From the NCBI GenBank assembly GCA_942159475.1, contig OW804098.1:77679178-77743177 (forward strand): 64,000 nt of DNA, in the 5' to 3' direction. This stretch comes from Sthenelais limicola (taxonomy: Eukaryota; Annelida; Polychaeta; Phyllodocida; Sigalionidae). How positions within the stretch are numbered: position 1 is the stretch's first letter; the number at the start of each line of letters is the position of its first letter. The position numbers and the translations under genes were made by a program. The notes under the pieces are model-generated. The model was not told the origin of the DNA. It did not search any database and was given only the letters and a program-made list of their open reading frames with translations. Below, in pieces: positions 35,046-45,924 of the stretch.

Positions 35046-36107
35046 AGTTGAACGAATTTTCTTCGTAGTGATGACTGTTTCACAGATGGGACAGGACATG
35101 CGCATGCATGGTCTGCTTGTGTGATGTTTGGCACTGGGTGGGTGGTTGGAATGTACCAAAAGGTCTTTAATATTTGGTGCCCTTCTGTAGGCGACCAAGC
35201 ACTTATATTGTAGAAATAGCTGGTTGGCTGGGTTGGGTCGAAGGAAGGACGTTGCTTCCTTTAGGATTTTTTCAGCGATATTGTTGTGTGGAGTATACTG
35301 TATGGCAAATCGTATCTGTTTCTTTTTTGCTTTGGGTTTGGGGTGGACTAGGTCCTGTCTGTCCATGGACCTTACTCGTTTGATGGTGTCGAGTGTTCTT
35401 CTGTGGTTGTGTCCACGGATTGTTAAGAGCCTAAGAAGTCTGTTCGTGGAAATATCATATTCTTCGATATTTGAATTGATTAGTCTTAGACGAAGAGCCT
35501 GGCTGTAGGCTATAGATTTCACTCTGTGTCCTGAGTGGTAGGACCTTGCGTGTAGGTATTGTCCTCTGTCTGTGGGTTTTGTGAACTGTTTGGTGAGTAT
35601 GGCGTTGTTGTTGCCTCTGTAGATGGTGATATCTAGAAAGTTGACTGAGGTCCTGCTGTATTCTGCGGTGAATTTTATAGTTTTGAACAATGAATTGATT
35701 GTTTGAATGAATTCAGTTAGTTCGTCCTCTGTGCATCGGAAGATAGCAAAGATATCATCTATGTATCGTTTCCATATCGTTGGGTAAATATTGATTTTGG
35801 TGAAGATTTCACTCTCAATGTGGTGCATGAAGAGGTTCACGTAGCTAGGGGCCATTTTTGTCCCCATAGCTGTCCCTTGTGTCTGGAGGTAGTGTTTTCC
35901 ATTGAAAGACATAGTGTTAGTTGTGAGTACCATCTCGATGAGTTCACATACGACTTGTGGGGGTATGGTGTGGTTTGGTTTGGCAAAGAGAATGTTTTCT
36001 ATTGCTTCAATGCCTTCCTTGTGTGGTATCGATGTGTAGAGTGATGACACATCTATGGTGATCATCATGTAATCGTCATCGAGGTATTTAATTTCCTCTA
36101 GTAGTTG
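35025..36107 (-). pseudogene. Penelope-like reverse transcriptase core
   Basis: The open frame includes ITIDVSSLYTSIPHKEGIEA (motif A, with the catalytic Asp), QGTAMGTKMAPSYVNLFM (motif B), KRYIDDIF (motif C, YIDD), FLDITIYR and TKPTDRGQYLH, all characteristic of Penelope-like reverse transcriptases. It ends with the cysteine pair MSCPIC that precedes the GIY-YIG domain, then stops at 35025 because of a frameshift. Motifs A, B and C are intact. The N-terminal part (FYMLPKIHKQGNPGR, DCPTDR, PLVKKIPSYVQD) lies beyond the inserted transposon at 36826-37010 and is itself frameshifted once. An active Penelope element would use this enzyme to copy its RNA at a nicked target. Confidence 0.85.
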
Positions 36108-36115
36108 TATGAGGT

Positions 36116-36817
36116 CCCGGCCCCCCCATTCAGGGGGGCTAAAAAGTGTAGTCTCTTCTGTTCCAGCCTTTGAAAAGTACCCCCTTTCCGCGAATTTTCA
36201 AGGCATTTTACCCCCACCTTTTTGTGGCAAAATGCGGAAAATTTGATGCTAAAAAAGACCCCTTTTTATGATTTCAAGGAGTCTTGCTTAACATGATACC
36301 CATTTTACCCCCCCTTTTTGTGGCAAAACGCGGACAATCTGAAGCTAAAAAAGACCCCTTTTTATGATTTCAAGGAGTCTTGTATAACTTAATACCATTT
36401 TCACAAACATATGTTACAACTAGTTTAATACAAAAGGTAACAAATTAATGAAGTTTAAAGATGTATAATAAATTTACTCCTGGTACAGGAATATAAAGGT
36501 ATAACGTTGGTGTTAATCAGGCACATAACTAATGAGTAAAGGGTGGCCTGACCATTGAGGATGAGGGATTCCTCATTGTGGCATTAGCCTCCATTCTGTG
36601 CCACAAAGTGAGTAAAAAAATACCCCCTTTTCCAGCATTTCACGGACTTTACTTGCAAAAATACCCCCCTTTTTCAGCATTTCGCAGAGTTCAGCTGCAA
36701 ATTGGTACCCTTATTCGGATTTCGCGCTCCGTGTTTGGTCATGAAAAATGACCCCTTTCTCCGCGAAATTGGGAACAGAAGAGACTACACTTTTTAGCCC
36801 TGAGTGGGGGGGCCGGG
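36116..36817. mobile_element. 702-bp DNA transposon with 8-bp target duplication
   Basis: The ends are 46-49-bp inverted repeats: CCCGGCCCCCCCATTCAGGG..., then CTAAAAAGTGTAGTCTCTTC, at 36116, and the matching inverse ending at 36817. The flank TATGAGGT is present on both sides (36108-36115 and 36818-36825). An 8-bp duplication fits hAT-type (or P/Merlin-type) insertion. The interior has AAAAAGACCCCTTTTTATGA repeats resembling those at 14.1 and 18.1 kb, and no transposase. It interrupts the Penelope-like reverse transcriptase. Confidence 0.9.
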
Positions 36818-37020
36818 TATGAGGTGTCTTGAGTCTTGGACATAGCTGGGGATTTTCTTAACCAAAGGGCGGAGTACATTGTTGACAGTTGCAGAATTCT
36901 GTCGGTAGGGCAATCTATTCCGGTCACAATCAGCCTTCCTGGGTTGCCCTGTTTGTGGATCTTGGGAAGCATATAAAAAGGGGGGCATATAATTATTTAT
37001 TCTAGTAATTATTCTAGTAG

Positions 37021-37404
37021 TTTCAATGTTTCCACCTTCAAGTCTCTCCCCCAAATTAAGGGACCGCCGGCCTCCCTAGCTACAGAATGTGAACTTTTCT
37101 GGTTTTGTCTCTTCATTTCAAAGCCTATGACACCAACTATGTTCAAATCGGACTATTATTTCAAAAGTTATAGCATTTGAGCTTGGCTGAATATTGGCTA
37201 TATTATCCACTAAGGTCTATATTATTGGCTATGTTGGTATGGGCCTATTCCCGAATGCAACCAGAGTCACGCTCTCTTGCATAGTTTGACCCTCCAGTTC
37301 TCTAACAGGAAAGGAAAACCAGGCCAGCCTTTCTAGTATACTTGTCCCCGGTCCCTCCCTTTTCCACGTGGAGATCTCAGTAAGCCTCCAACCACGTCTT
37401 AATA
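37021..37404. other. No recognised feature
   Basis: Non-coding sequence upstream of the truncated Penelope-like element. Confidence 0.45.
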
Positions 37405-37525
37405 TAGAGGTTATAAGTGGTATTGCCCCCGTTGCATAACAATCTGCGTGTAGCTTTTTCAGTGTTAATATTGAGCTTGCAGATTGTTATGCAATGGGGG
37501 CATTGTCACCAAACCTCACCAAACC
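37405..37525. repeat. Inverted repeat with 22-bp near-perfect core arms
   Basis: CCCCCGTTGCATAACAATCT at 37426 pairs with AGATTGTTATGCAATGGGGG ending at 37500, with one mismatch and about 31 nt between. Weaker pairing extends outwards (GAGGTT... with ...AACCTC). This could be a small foldback element. There are no coding or RNA-gene signals. Confidence 0.65.
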
Positions 37526-38742
37526 TCCCCAAACTTGGGTTTGTTTTTATCAAGAGGTGGCATATTAATCAGGAGTAATGGCATTCCTTCTTCCACACAT
37601 TGGCATCAAAGACATATTCGCCACGACGTAATTAGCACGGCTATAGTATACAGTACATTGAATATATTCCTTTGATCCAGAAGTAATCCGCCAGAATATA
37701 TTTTTTCCTGTGATAAATGAGTTGCTTGTGACTGACGTTTACCTTACAGATTGTTGAATGATCCCCCGCCCTCCCCCCTCTCCTGCCCCCTCCTACCTAG
37801 TATCCCGCACACACCACCGCCGTCGTGTGTACAGGACGCTCCCTGCTACATTGCATCACGCTAGGCCTGGCGTTATGGTGCCCCTAGGGCTCCAACGTGG
37901 TGGTGCCAATGGCTGTCGGCAGGTCCCAAAGCATCCCCATAGGAATAGTATAGGAATATTGATAATCTATTTTAAAGCCTAGATGGATTATTTCTTTGGA
38001 CAAAACTTGGAGAGGACATAATATAATTGCAATTTCGGGGTAAGGATGTCGGCTATCGGTATGTTTAATGGGAGAACGGCATGATCTCTGTGAGTTCTCT
38101 ATAGGTTGGGTTTTGACTCTAAAAGCCCGGGGCAACAGAATGATTCAAAATATGCCAGCTGCGCCCGCCTTTCTCAAGGCGGTTTTTGGTCGCCGATCGT
38201 CCAGAAATTTTTCCCGCTTGAGGTATTATTTTATTTTCTGTTTTGTTCTTATAGTTGTCTCATTTTTATTGACTGCCCACCACCCAGCCCTCCTTATATA
38301 GTTATATAATGGCCTACAACCCATCCACCCACCCTGTCTCTACCCCTCCTACCTACAATATCCATTTGATTTAGTGTTAATAATGCCTACTCACCACCAA
38401 TTGTGGTGACTAGGCTCCACAAGCCACCCTCCACAAGCCACCCTATAAATAGTCTACATGTTGTCAACAAGCCTGTGAGCGTGGGTGTTATGTAATGGTG
38501 GCAGTGGCTAGTACTGAAGCTATGTAAACACGGCGTGTACTAGATGGGAGGAGGTCCGAGAGGGGTGGGACTCAAAACAAATTGGGTGCCACTTTTTATA
38601 TTTAAAATTGCTAGTTTCCTTTACCATATTATACATAAGTCATCCCGTAAAAAGGCATCAGGAGGAACACGACTTGCCTTTTAGATGATGTAATGGTGCT
38701 GATTGTTTGGGCAACGTAAGGAGGTTTAGAAGTGGGCTAATG
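37526..38742. other. No gene; half of a short duplicated segment
   Basis: CCTACCTACAATATCCATTT with GATTKAGTGTTAA occurs at 38348-38382 and again at 38919-38951. Each copy is followed by a small CAC-type hairpin. Otherwise nothing is recognised. Confidence 0.45.
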
Positions 38743-38760
38743 CCGCCCTCTAGAGGGCGG
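38743..38760. promoter_or_regulatory. 18-bp palindrome CCGCCCTCTAGAGGGCGG
   Basis: Perfectly self-complementary. Each strand contains CTAGAGGGCG, which resembles the core of CTCF-type sites. Function is not established. Confidence 0.3.
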
Positions 38761-38869
38761 GTCGGTTGCTCAAAGTCCAGAAAGTAACCGCACAAGGTAT
38801 TTATTTGTAGGAAGTAAATTGGTTATATTTCACCAGATCTGAACGCTTTTAGATTGTTTTTATATTTAA

Positions 38870-38910
38870 AAATAAAGGATTGTCCCCCCGCCCCCCCCCC
38901 CCACACTCTG
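38870..38910 (+). repeat. Poly-C tract
   Basis: C-rich run (about 38884-38902) between non-coding sequences. Confidence 0.85.
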
Positions 38911-39563
38911 TATATCCCTCCTACCTACAATATCCATTTGATTGAGTGTTAAATACCGTCGACGTACACACCACAACGTGCTGTGTACGTCAACGCAGAG
39001 AGCTATAATATGTAGGCCTACATGTGTACAGCCAGCAGGAGTGTGTATGCAGGGGCGCTTGCGGCGGTATTGGGAGACACCATTTTCGGCGCTTGTTGAT
39101 ATATTTCGCGGCAATGGCCGTCGATTCAAATCTTCCCGAGGGGATCTTTCAAGCTATACCTGACCCTATCGTTGTATATATACAGTATTGATGTATCGAT
39201 TCCGGCCAAAATTGCGAGGAAAACGTCTTTAGATTGTCATCATTGTAGATAGAATATGCGGGGGAGGACAATTGTGTTGGCAAAGAAGGCAGTAATTCTC
39301 GTTTCCCCATCTATTGCGCCCAACCGTGATAAAGGGTACGACTGATTAGGGGGTAAAGAATAGCCGAAGGCGGCTTTTTTTTAAAAAAAAAAGCGGTGGT
39401 CGTGCAGTGTCTAGAATCCAATGAGAGAAATATTAATTTCAACAACTTTCTAATTTTAAAGATATTTGGAATTTAGAGCATACACATAAAATGTTGCAAA
39501 TTATATCAAACCCATCCTGGTGGTGAGAAGTCAAGAAACAAATGTACAGATAACAAATAATTA

Positions 39564-39621
39564 TGTGTAGGATAGAGGACTCAGTCTTCAGTCTTCAGTC
39601 TTCAGTCCTCTATCCTACACA
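39564..39621. repeat. Hairpin built on TAGGATAGAGGACT with CAGTCTT repeats
   Basis: TGTGTAGGATAGAGGACT pairs with its exact inverse at 39604-39621. The loop is three copies of the 7-bp unit CAGTCTT. It shares TAGAGGACT with the hairpin at 31066-31162. Confidence 0.75.
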
Positions 39622-41279
39622 CATTTAAGAAATTCTTAGGTACATGATAGCTCAAGTGATGACAAAATTTAAAACTAACCTCGACCCAATGATGACGACA
39701 TAGATGTTGCTACGTATGCCTATATGTTTAGGCCTATGCGCCCACATAAAGGTTATCATGGTAAAACCACGGAATTTCATAGTTGCGAGGACATCTGTTG
39801 AATACACAACAGACTAGAAGAAGAAACCCAACTACCCATGCAGACTTATCCCACTATGCAAAATATAATTCATTTCATAATTTTAGAGAAACTAACGCAC
39901 AGGAATCAGGCATCAACATAATTGTGTTATTCATAAATGATCGCTCCTGGCCATAATTATAGAGTTTAAGTCTTGTTCGTACATATATATAGTTTACTTC
40001 ATCTAGCTGTGTGATACAATTGACTCACATAATTACATAAAAGTTATAATGGTAAAACTACGGAAATTCATTCAGAGTTGTGACTGAACGCGCGTGTGTC
40101 AATACATCTTATTTTATTGAAAAGACTGATTTTTAAATCATAAAAAGAAAACGAGTTGGACAAGTCTATGGTTGCAACGTTCTTATTTAGAGGGAAAAGT
40201 ATATTACACATGTATGTATACATATTAATAATGACTTATTCTCACGAATTGGGCCCAGTAGGGTCTGTAGAAAATTTTGTCCAAACCTTCTCCGAAGCAA
40301 AAAAATATTCACGCAAATAGATTAACAAGTATTTGAAGCGCCTTACTCGAAAATCGCCACAAGATTGTATTGATAGTTACCTCGATCACAGCATTACTTA
40401 AAGTATAGGTTTACCTTTCCATGGTACGTAAGTCGGGGTTATGACCTTCCTTTAAAGCGAAGAGGTTTAGTTCCTTGTCTCAATTTTAAAATCTGAACCC
40501 AATCCAAGCAAGGCAGTATTTCCAAAGTTACAGAGAGTTTTCTTCATAAAAAATAGAGCTAGGGCAAGACGCATTGTCTGCCACCTAGCGTGAGTTCCTT
40601 CCACAGTGACGTCACAGGGGTCAGAGCCAGATATACGTTTTAGCAGCCCTATAGTGTATGTAGGCCTATGGTCATGGTTCCAGACAGATCGATGTATAAT
40701 ACGTGGACAGATGCACATGCGGACAGAAACTTCTTCTAATTGTGATATTTTCTCCAATCATTTCTTTCATCCATATCCATATCCACCCGGTGCCTTTATT
40801 TGACGTTGGGGCCTATTTGTCAAATAACTCGAATCCAATATCACAGGCCACAAACAAAATTCAAAAAATATGTACTGTACTGTATGTATTGTCTGTATTA
40901 GATTATAGTGTACTGTATTGTTTTGAACTGAAACGATACGTTCATTATATAATGAAATATGGCAGTTGTAGATCTAATTGCTGCGTTAAAATTCAAGATA
41001 TGAGATATTAGGAGGTAACATCAAAACTATTGTTAAACGATTAAATTAATAGAATAAGTTGAGTGTGAGTATGCTAGTAATTAATTAAAATAGAAGAAGG
41101 TAGTTGTTAAAATGTAATGATGTAGTAAAGTTGTAAGATTATGTTTTGTACTTGGCGAATGAGAACTATCACTTTGTGCCAAAAATATATTTTTTCAAAA
41201 AATGTTTATTCTATAATTTTGTTGCCATGGCAAAGGCCAGATTTTGGTGAAAAAAGCATTTTATTCAGATCAGGTCATA
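39622..41279. other. No recognised gene
   Basis: Non-coding. TGACGTCA lies at 40607-40614. Open frames at 40467-41011 are short and without motifs. Confidence 0.45.
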
Positions 41280-42345
41280 ACATCCCGTCCGGCAAGGACC
41301 GCAATGTACCGCAATGAGCGCTGCAATATAACCGCAAAGAAACAGCGATGACCGCAATGCAAAATATTTTGCTAATATATTGCTGAAATTTTGCCAGCAC
41401 CATTGTTGGCCCTTTTTTTATCGCAGAAGTTTTGCGCATAAACATTGCTGATTCATGGCAGTATTCAATACAGCAAAATATTTTGCGGTTCGTTGCGGGT
41501 GATTTGCGAGTTACTATTGCTGTTCCATTGCACTTCATACTACAGCAATATATTTTGCTGTTGTTAGCACTTGTTGTGCGTGTTGTTATTGCGGAATTAT
41601 CTCATCCCGCATAATTATGAATACAGCAAAATATTTTGCTGTTGGTAGCGGTTGTTTTGCGTTTCAGTATTGCGAATTCTTTGCATTCCATATGTATATG
41701 GAGACAGCAAACTATCTGCATTTCATTTTGCGCATTTGTTGCACTATATTATTGCAGAATTATTGCAGGAATAATTAGATAAGAAATAAGCAATATATAT
41801 TGCTGTTGTCAGCACTTGTTTTGCGTTCTAGTATTGCTAATTCATTGCACCATAGAATAATATGGACACAGCGAACAGTTAGCATATTATTGTGCGCATT
41901 ATTTGCACTTTATTAATGCAGAATTATTGCAGGAATACTTAGATGAAATAAGCAATATATATTGCTGTTGTCAGCGCTTGTTTTGCGTTCTAGTATTGCT
42001 AATTCATTGCACCATAGAATAATATGGACACCGCGAACAATTAGCATTTTATTGTGCGCATTATTTGCACTTTATTAATGCAGAATTATTGCAGGAAAAC
42101 TTATTGATGAAAGAAGCAAAATGCATTGCTGTCGTCAGCGCTTGTTTTGCGTTCTAGTATTGCTAATTCATTGCACCACAGAATATATATGGAAGCAGCG
42201 AAAAATTATAGTATTTCCTTGTGTGCATTATTCACACTTCATTAATGCAGATTTATTGCAGAAAATAATTAGATGAAATAATTTAAGCAATATATATTGC
42301 TGTGTTGAGGGCTTGTTTAGCATATGTCATTATTGCCATTTATTT
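41280..42345 (+). repeat. Left subterminal array (~164-bp units)
   Basis: The word TGCTGTTGTCAGCGCTTG or a close variant recurs at 41637, 41801, 41963, 42127 and 42298, giving periods of 164, 162, 164 and 171 bp. Each unit has a small palindrome (GCAATATATATTGC or GCAAAATATTTTGC), GTGCGCATTATTTGCAC and GCAGAATTATTGCAGG. The first ~300 bp are less regular but use the same words. Such subterminal arrays commonly act as transposase binding sites in CACTA-type elements; that role is inferred here. Confidence 0.85.
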
Positions 42346-45300
42346 GTTTTTGTTAAAAAAATGGGTTTTTTTAAAAAAAAACCGGGCTAATATCAAACCT
42401 TAAAATGCAAGTTAGAACTGATCAAATTAAACATATCCAGATAGATGGTGTTTATAACGTTTTTTTTGTGCAACTGTTGCACATTATAGCCTAGTACACT
42501 AACTATACATAAGAGGGAGCCACTTGAAAAATTCCATTTATGGGCAATATATCATGATTTATCCATGTAAAATGTCGACGTTGGGCCTAATTATAATTAT
42601 GATGAGACACAACAATCACACTCACTCACATACCTGCAGTGAATATATTTTCAATAAAAACATCAACCTACACGCATCAACCATTCAGTGCCACTGTGCA
42701 CATGCAATTTATATCCTTTGACGGGCCGGGAGAATAGATCGATATGTATATAAATTAATGTATCACAAACCATGATGTATACATAGCTCTGGACTACATA
42801 AATGATATCTATTTACTGAAAAGGGGTGGTGCATATATACTATATGAATTAAATTGTTACATCAATTTGATCATGGAACCTGCCTGATCGATCGACAGCC
42901 GGGTATATGTCTTGATATATAAATTATTCTAATCAATCGATGTCAGCTGCACTCTATCCTTCCATCTAGTATCTATGTAGGTGCAGATGGAAAACCTTCA
43001 GACATCCACCAACCCTATATATGTACCAGAAGTATAGTAATTTAATTGCAATTAAAGAATTAATTTTAGTACATCGATTCGTACCCGGCCACCGCATTAA
43101 CTTAATATCACATGCATATGATCTCTCACTAATTGTGAAAGATGTGATATATATCAGAAACCACTAATTATTCAATTTAAACAAAAATGAGATGTACTAT
43201 GAATTGATTATAATGAAGAGCTGAATTAATATTCATGCATATCCATTCACACATGAATATTAATTGTGCATATATATGTTTGTATCAGGAGTTGTCAGTC
43301 TGCCAAATAAATGTATAGGCATTGTTTTTATACAAATATAGAAAATAAGAACAGTAAAATGTCAATCGAAGACCTAATTTCATTTAACCAGTTGTATGTT
43401 TGGATCACATACGCACTCGGTCATTGCTGTAAACATCGCCCAGCTATAGCTGTGCCCTTGCATATGACTCGACTTGCCCTAGCCCTTCTACGTATCAAAC
43501 AATATTAACCCACTTCCTTTTGTAAATAAATCTAACTAATTAATATGTATTAGTTGAACCAATAACAATCCTTTATACTGATTACAACATATCAATCATG
43601 GATATTTCGGCCAGCATGTTATTACATCCCTCTATACAAGTCTTTCGAATCGAGGCTTTCAATTGGAGACTAACTGTTTGCTGCAAGTCTATCGATCGCT
43701 TCCGTTTGCTTCCCGCCAAACCCTGGAGCGAGCCAGTGGAAAAGTACTGGAATACGCTACCATGGGTACCGCGATAGCCACTGGTCATCCAACGGTCAGA
43801 AGTCAGCCCTTTTCCTCCTGACACTTGCACGGTGAAGACGTATATCAAACAGCTCGCTGAAGCCACGAGAAATCACCCAACTACAACAACCTCTAACTCA
43901 AGATATCCCGGTAAGAAATGTTTCTCTCTGATGTTGTTACATTGTGTTGTTATGGTTTGTGTGTTGATGCTGATTTTGCACAGTAAAATCGTTAGGTTTT
44001 GCGCATTGCGAAAAGGGAAATAGAGCGCTATGGATTGACATGTGCTAGCTGAGGACATGTGCTTATCGATAGACCTGTATATAGGGCCTACTGATGTGTA
44101 CATCAATTCATATTATTGTTAACCAAATATAAGTTTGGTATGAGAAAAGAATAGTTGTTTAATTGTGTGTAACCAAGGTCTGTGAAAATAATGCTTTGAT
44201 CATGGAGATCATGCACTTTTTGCCCCAGCTTCTCTTCTAACCAAGGCTTCGTATACCGATCGATTTGAGGCTATTTCTTTTGGAATTATTAATTAACTGG
44301 GTGGTAGTACCGATCGATTTGAGGCTATTTCTTTTGGACTTATTAATTAACTGGGTGGTAGCCGCTATATCGATGGCAGTATCTTTAAGTTTATATTTAA
44401 ACAATAATAATTACATCAAAGTGTTTATTTTCACAAGCTTCACCATCCTCAAGTATATATCTTAATTGCATGGTCTTATTAACATCATTCACATCAGTCA
44501 GTTATCACCAAAAAGGTTAGCGCCCCATTTGATATCCGGAGCATGTGCACTGGCCGCCCATCCAAAATCCAAAATACTCGGAGTCACACAGGTACTTTAG
44601 AAATGGTTCATGGCTTATTAAAATGATCAAAGTTAAAACATGTTGTTCAGGCAACATGTTGTTCAGGCACTAGATGTTGAACAAATGATATTTCAATAAC
44701 ATCTCATTCATTGGCGATCGACCTGAATTAATTTGCCCTTCTGTCTACGTGCTAGCGTGCATGCTTACGTCAGACTTCCTGCACGTGGGGAAAGTTAGGT
44801 CAACGCCGGGGCGAACGCTTAGGCATAAGGGTCGTTTACGGTACCGGTGAAATCATTTCTCAGAAACTGATCAAGAACTGAAACTTCTTAATACTAAGCA
44901 ACATGATCATTATAACTCTACCAACCCTCTACACGATTGGTCTGACAACTCGGTGTAGTCGGCCTTGTGAGCACCGGTAAATGATCATGTTTGTGTGTGA
45001 ATTTATTCGAACGATCAGCAGGATTCTTGCGGGAAGGCAGAACGTCTCCTCCATGTTGCCTGGGTGAGTTCAGAGACGCTACTAACCAAGCATCTTTCTG
45101 GAGAACTATTAAACTAAGACAGATCACGTTCAAATAGTTCGCCAAAAGATGCTTAATTTAGGGTCTTTGCCGGGCATGGAAAAGTCGGTAAAGTGGGCAT
45201 TTTGACTGATTGGCATTGAATTATGAATCTATATATTTATATTTGTATGTTTCTATGTATCTAGATAGGATTATGCAAGGATTAGCATTCTATATCTGAG

Positions 45301-45757
45301 CCCTCTTGTATTTGGGCTTTAGGTTATCTTCGCCAACGCGCGTGCCTAAACATTTCAGTAGTTCAGATGTTTCAATAGATCGTAGTCACGTGGCCGCAGA
45401 ATTTGTCAACGCGTGCGTTGCTGCAACGAGTGGGCATGAAACCCCTAGCAATCGCAGATTGCCGCACCCGTACATAAATGTATTATTATGTGTATTACTA
45501 TGCTAGGACCTTGGTGATACCCAGATAAGATCCATAAGATCAAATAATTTCTAACTGGTGGAGACCAATTTCTTCTTTTAAAAGCAAGATGATCATTACT
45601 CATTATAATTAAAGTATAACCATGAAAATTAATCAAAAGTAGCTATCAGGCCAATACATAACTTCTCTCGATCATGGTTAGCGGGACAGTTGTCATATGC
45701 TTCTATCCACACTAATGTAGATCTTAAATTAGTAATTTAATTGTTGCTGGCCTATGC
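42346..45757. other. Long AT-rich region upstream of the transposase
   Basis: No open frame with recognisable motifs. 44254-44361 is a 54-bp tandem duplication (TACCGATCGATTTGAGG...). A possible 5' untranslated exon ends at GATATCCCG|GTAAGAAA (about 43911) and could join an acceptor CTATCTTCCAG at about 45870 upstream of the transposase; this is only a guess. Confidence 0.4.
44254..44361 (+). repeat. 54-bp tandem duplication
   Basis: Two copies beginning TACCGATCGATTTGAGGC at 44254 and 44308 differ at one or two positions. Confidence 0.9.
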
Positions 45758-45924
45758 ATGGCATCGTGTATAAAGGTCAGGCGTGGGGTGGGGCGGAGTG
45801 CTATAAGTGTGTGTTTATGTTCTATAGCACTCCACGCGCTGTCCTCAGACTTGGCCTTAACTATCTTCCAGAAAAACATTAATTATGATGTCGACATGTC
45901 ATTTTATTCCATCTACCATCCAGA

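Larger units (their letters stand above)
34753..37020 (-). mobile_element. Penelope-like element, 5'-truncated and split by an insertion
   Basis: Read from right to left, the order is an N-terminal reverse transcriptase piece (about 37010-36826), a 702-bp inserted transposon, the reverse transcriptase core (36107-35025) and a GIY-YIG endonuclease (about 35040-34753). This RT-then-GIY-YIG order is specific to Penelope-like elements. Sequence upstream of about 37020 is unrelated, so the copy is 5'-truncated. Removing the insertion makes the two RT pieces contiguous (..VQDSRHLI, then QLLEEIKYLDDDY). Confidence 0.85.

Noticed and set aside
41280..42345. CRISPR-like array because of ~164-bp regular units
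   Set aside because: Units are whole tandem repeats without unique spacers, in an animal genome; they fit transposon subterminal repeats.
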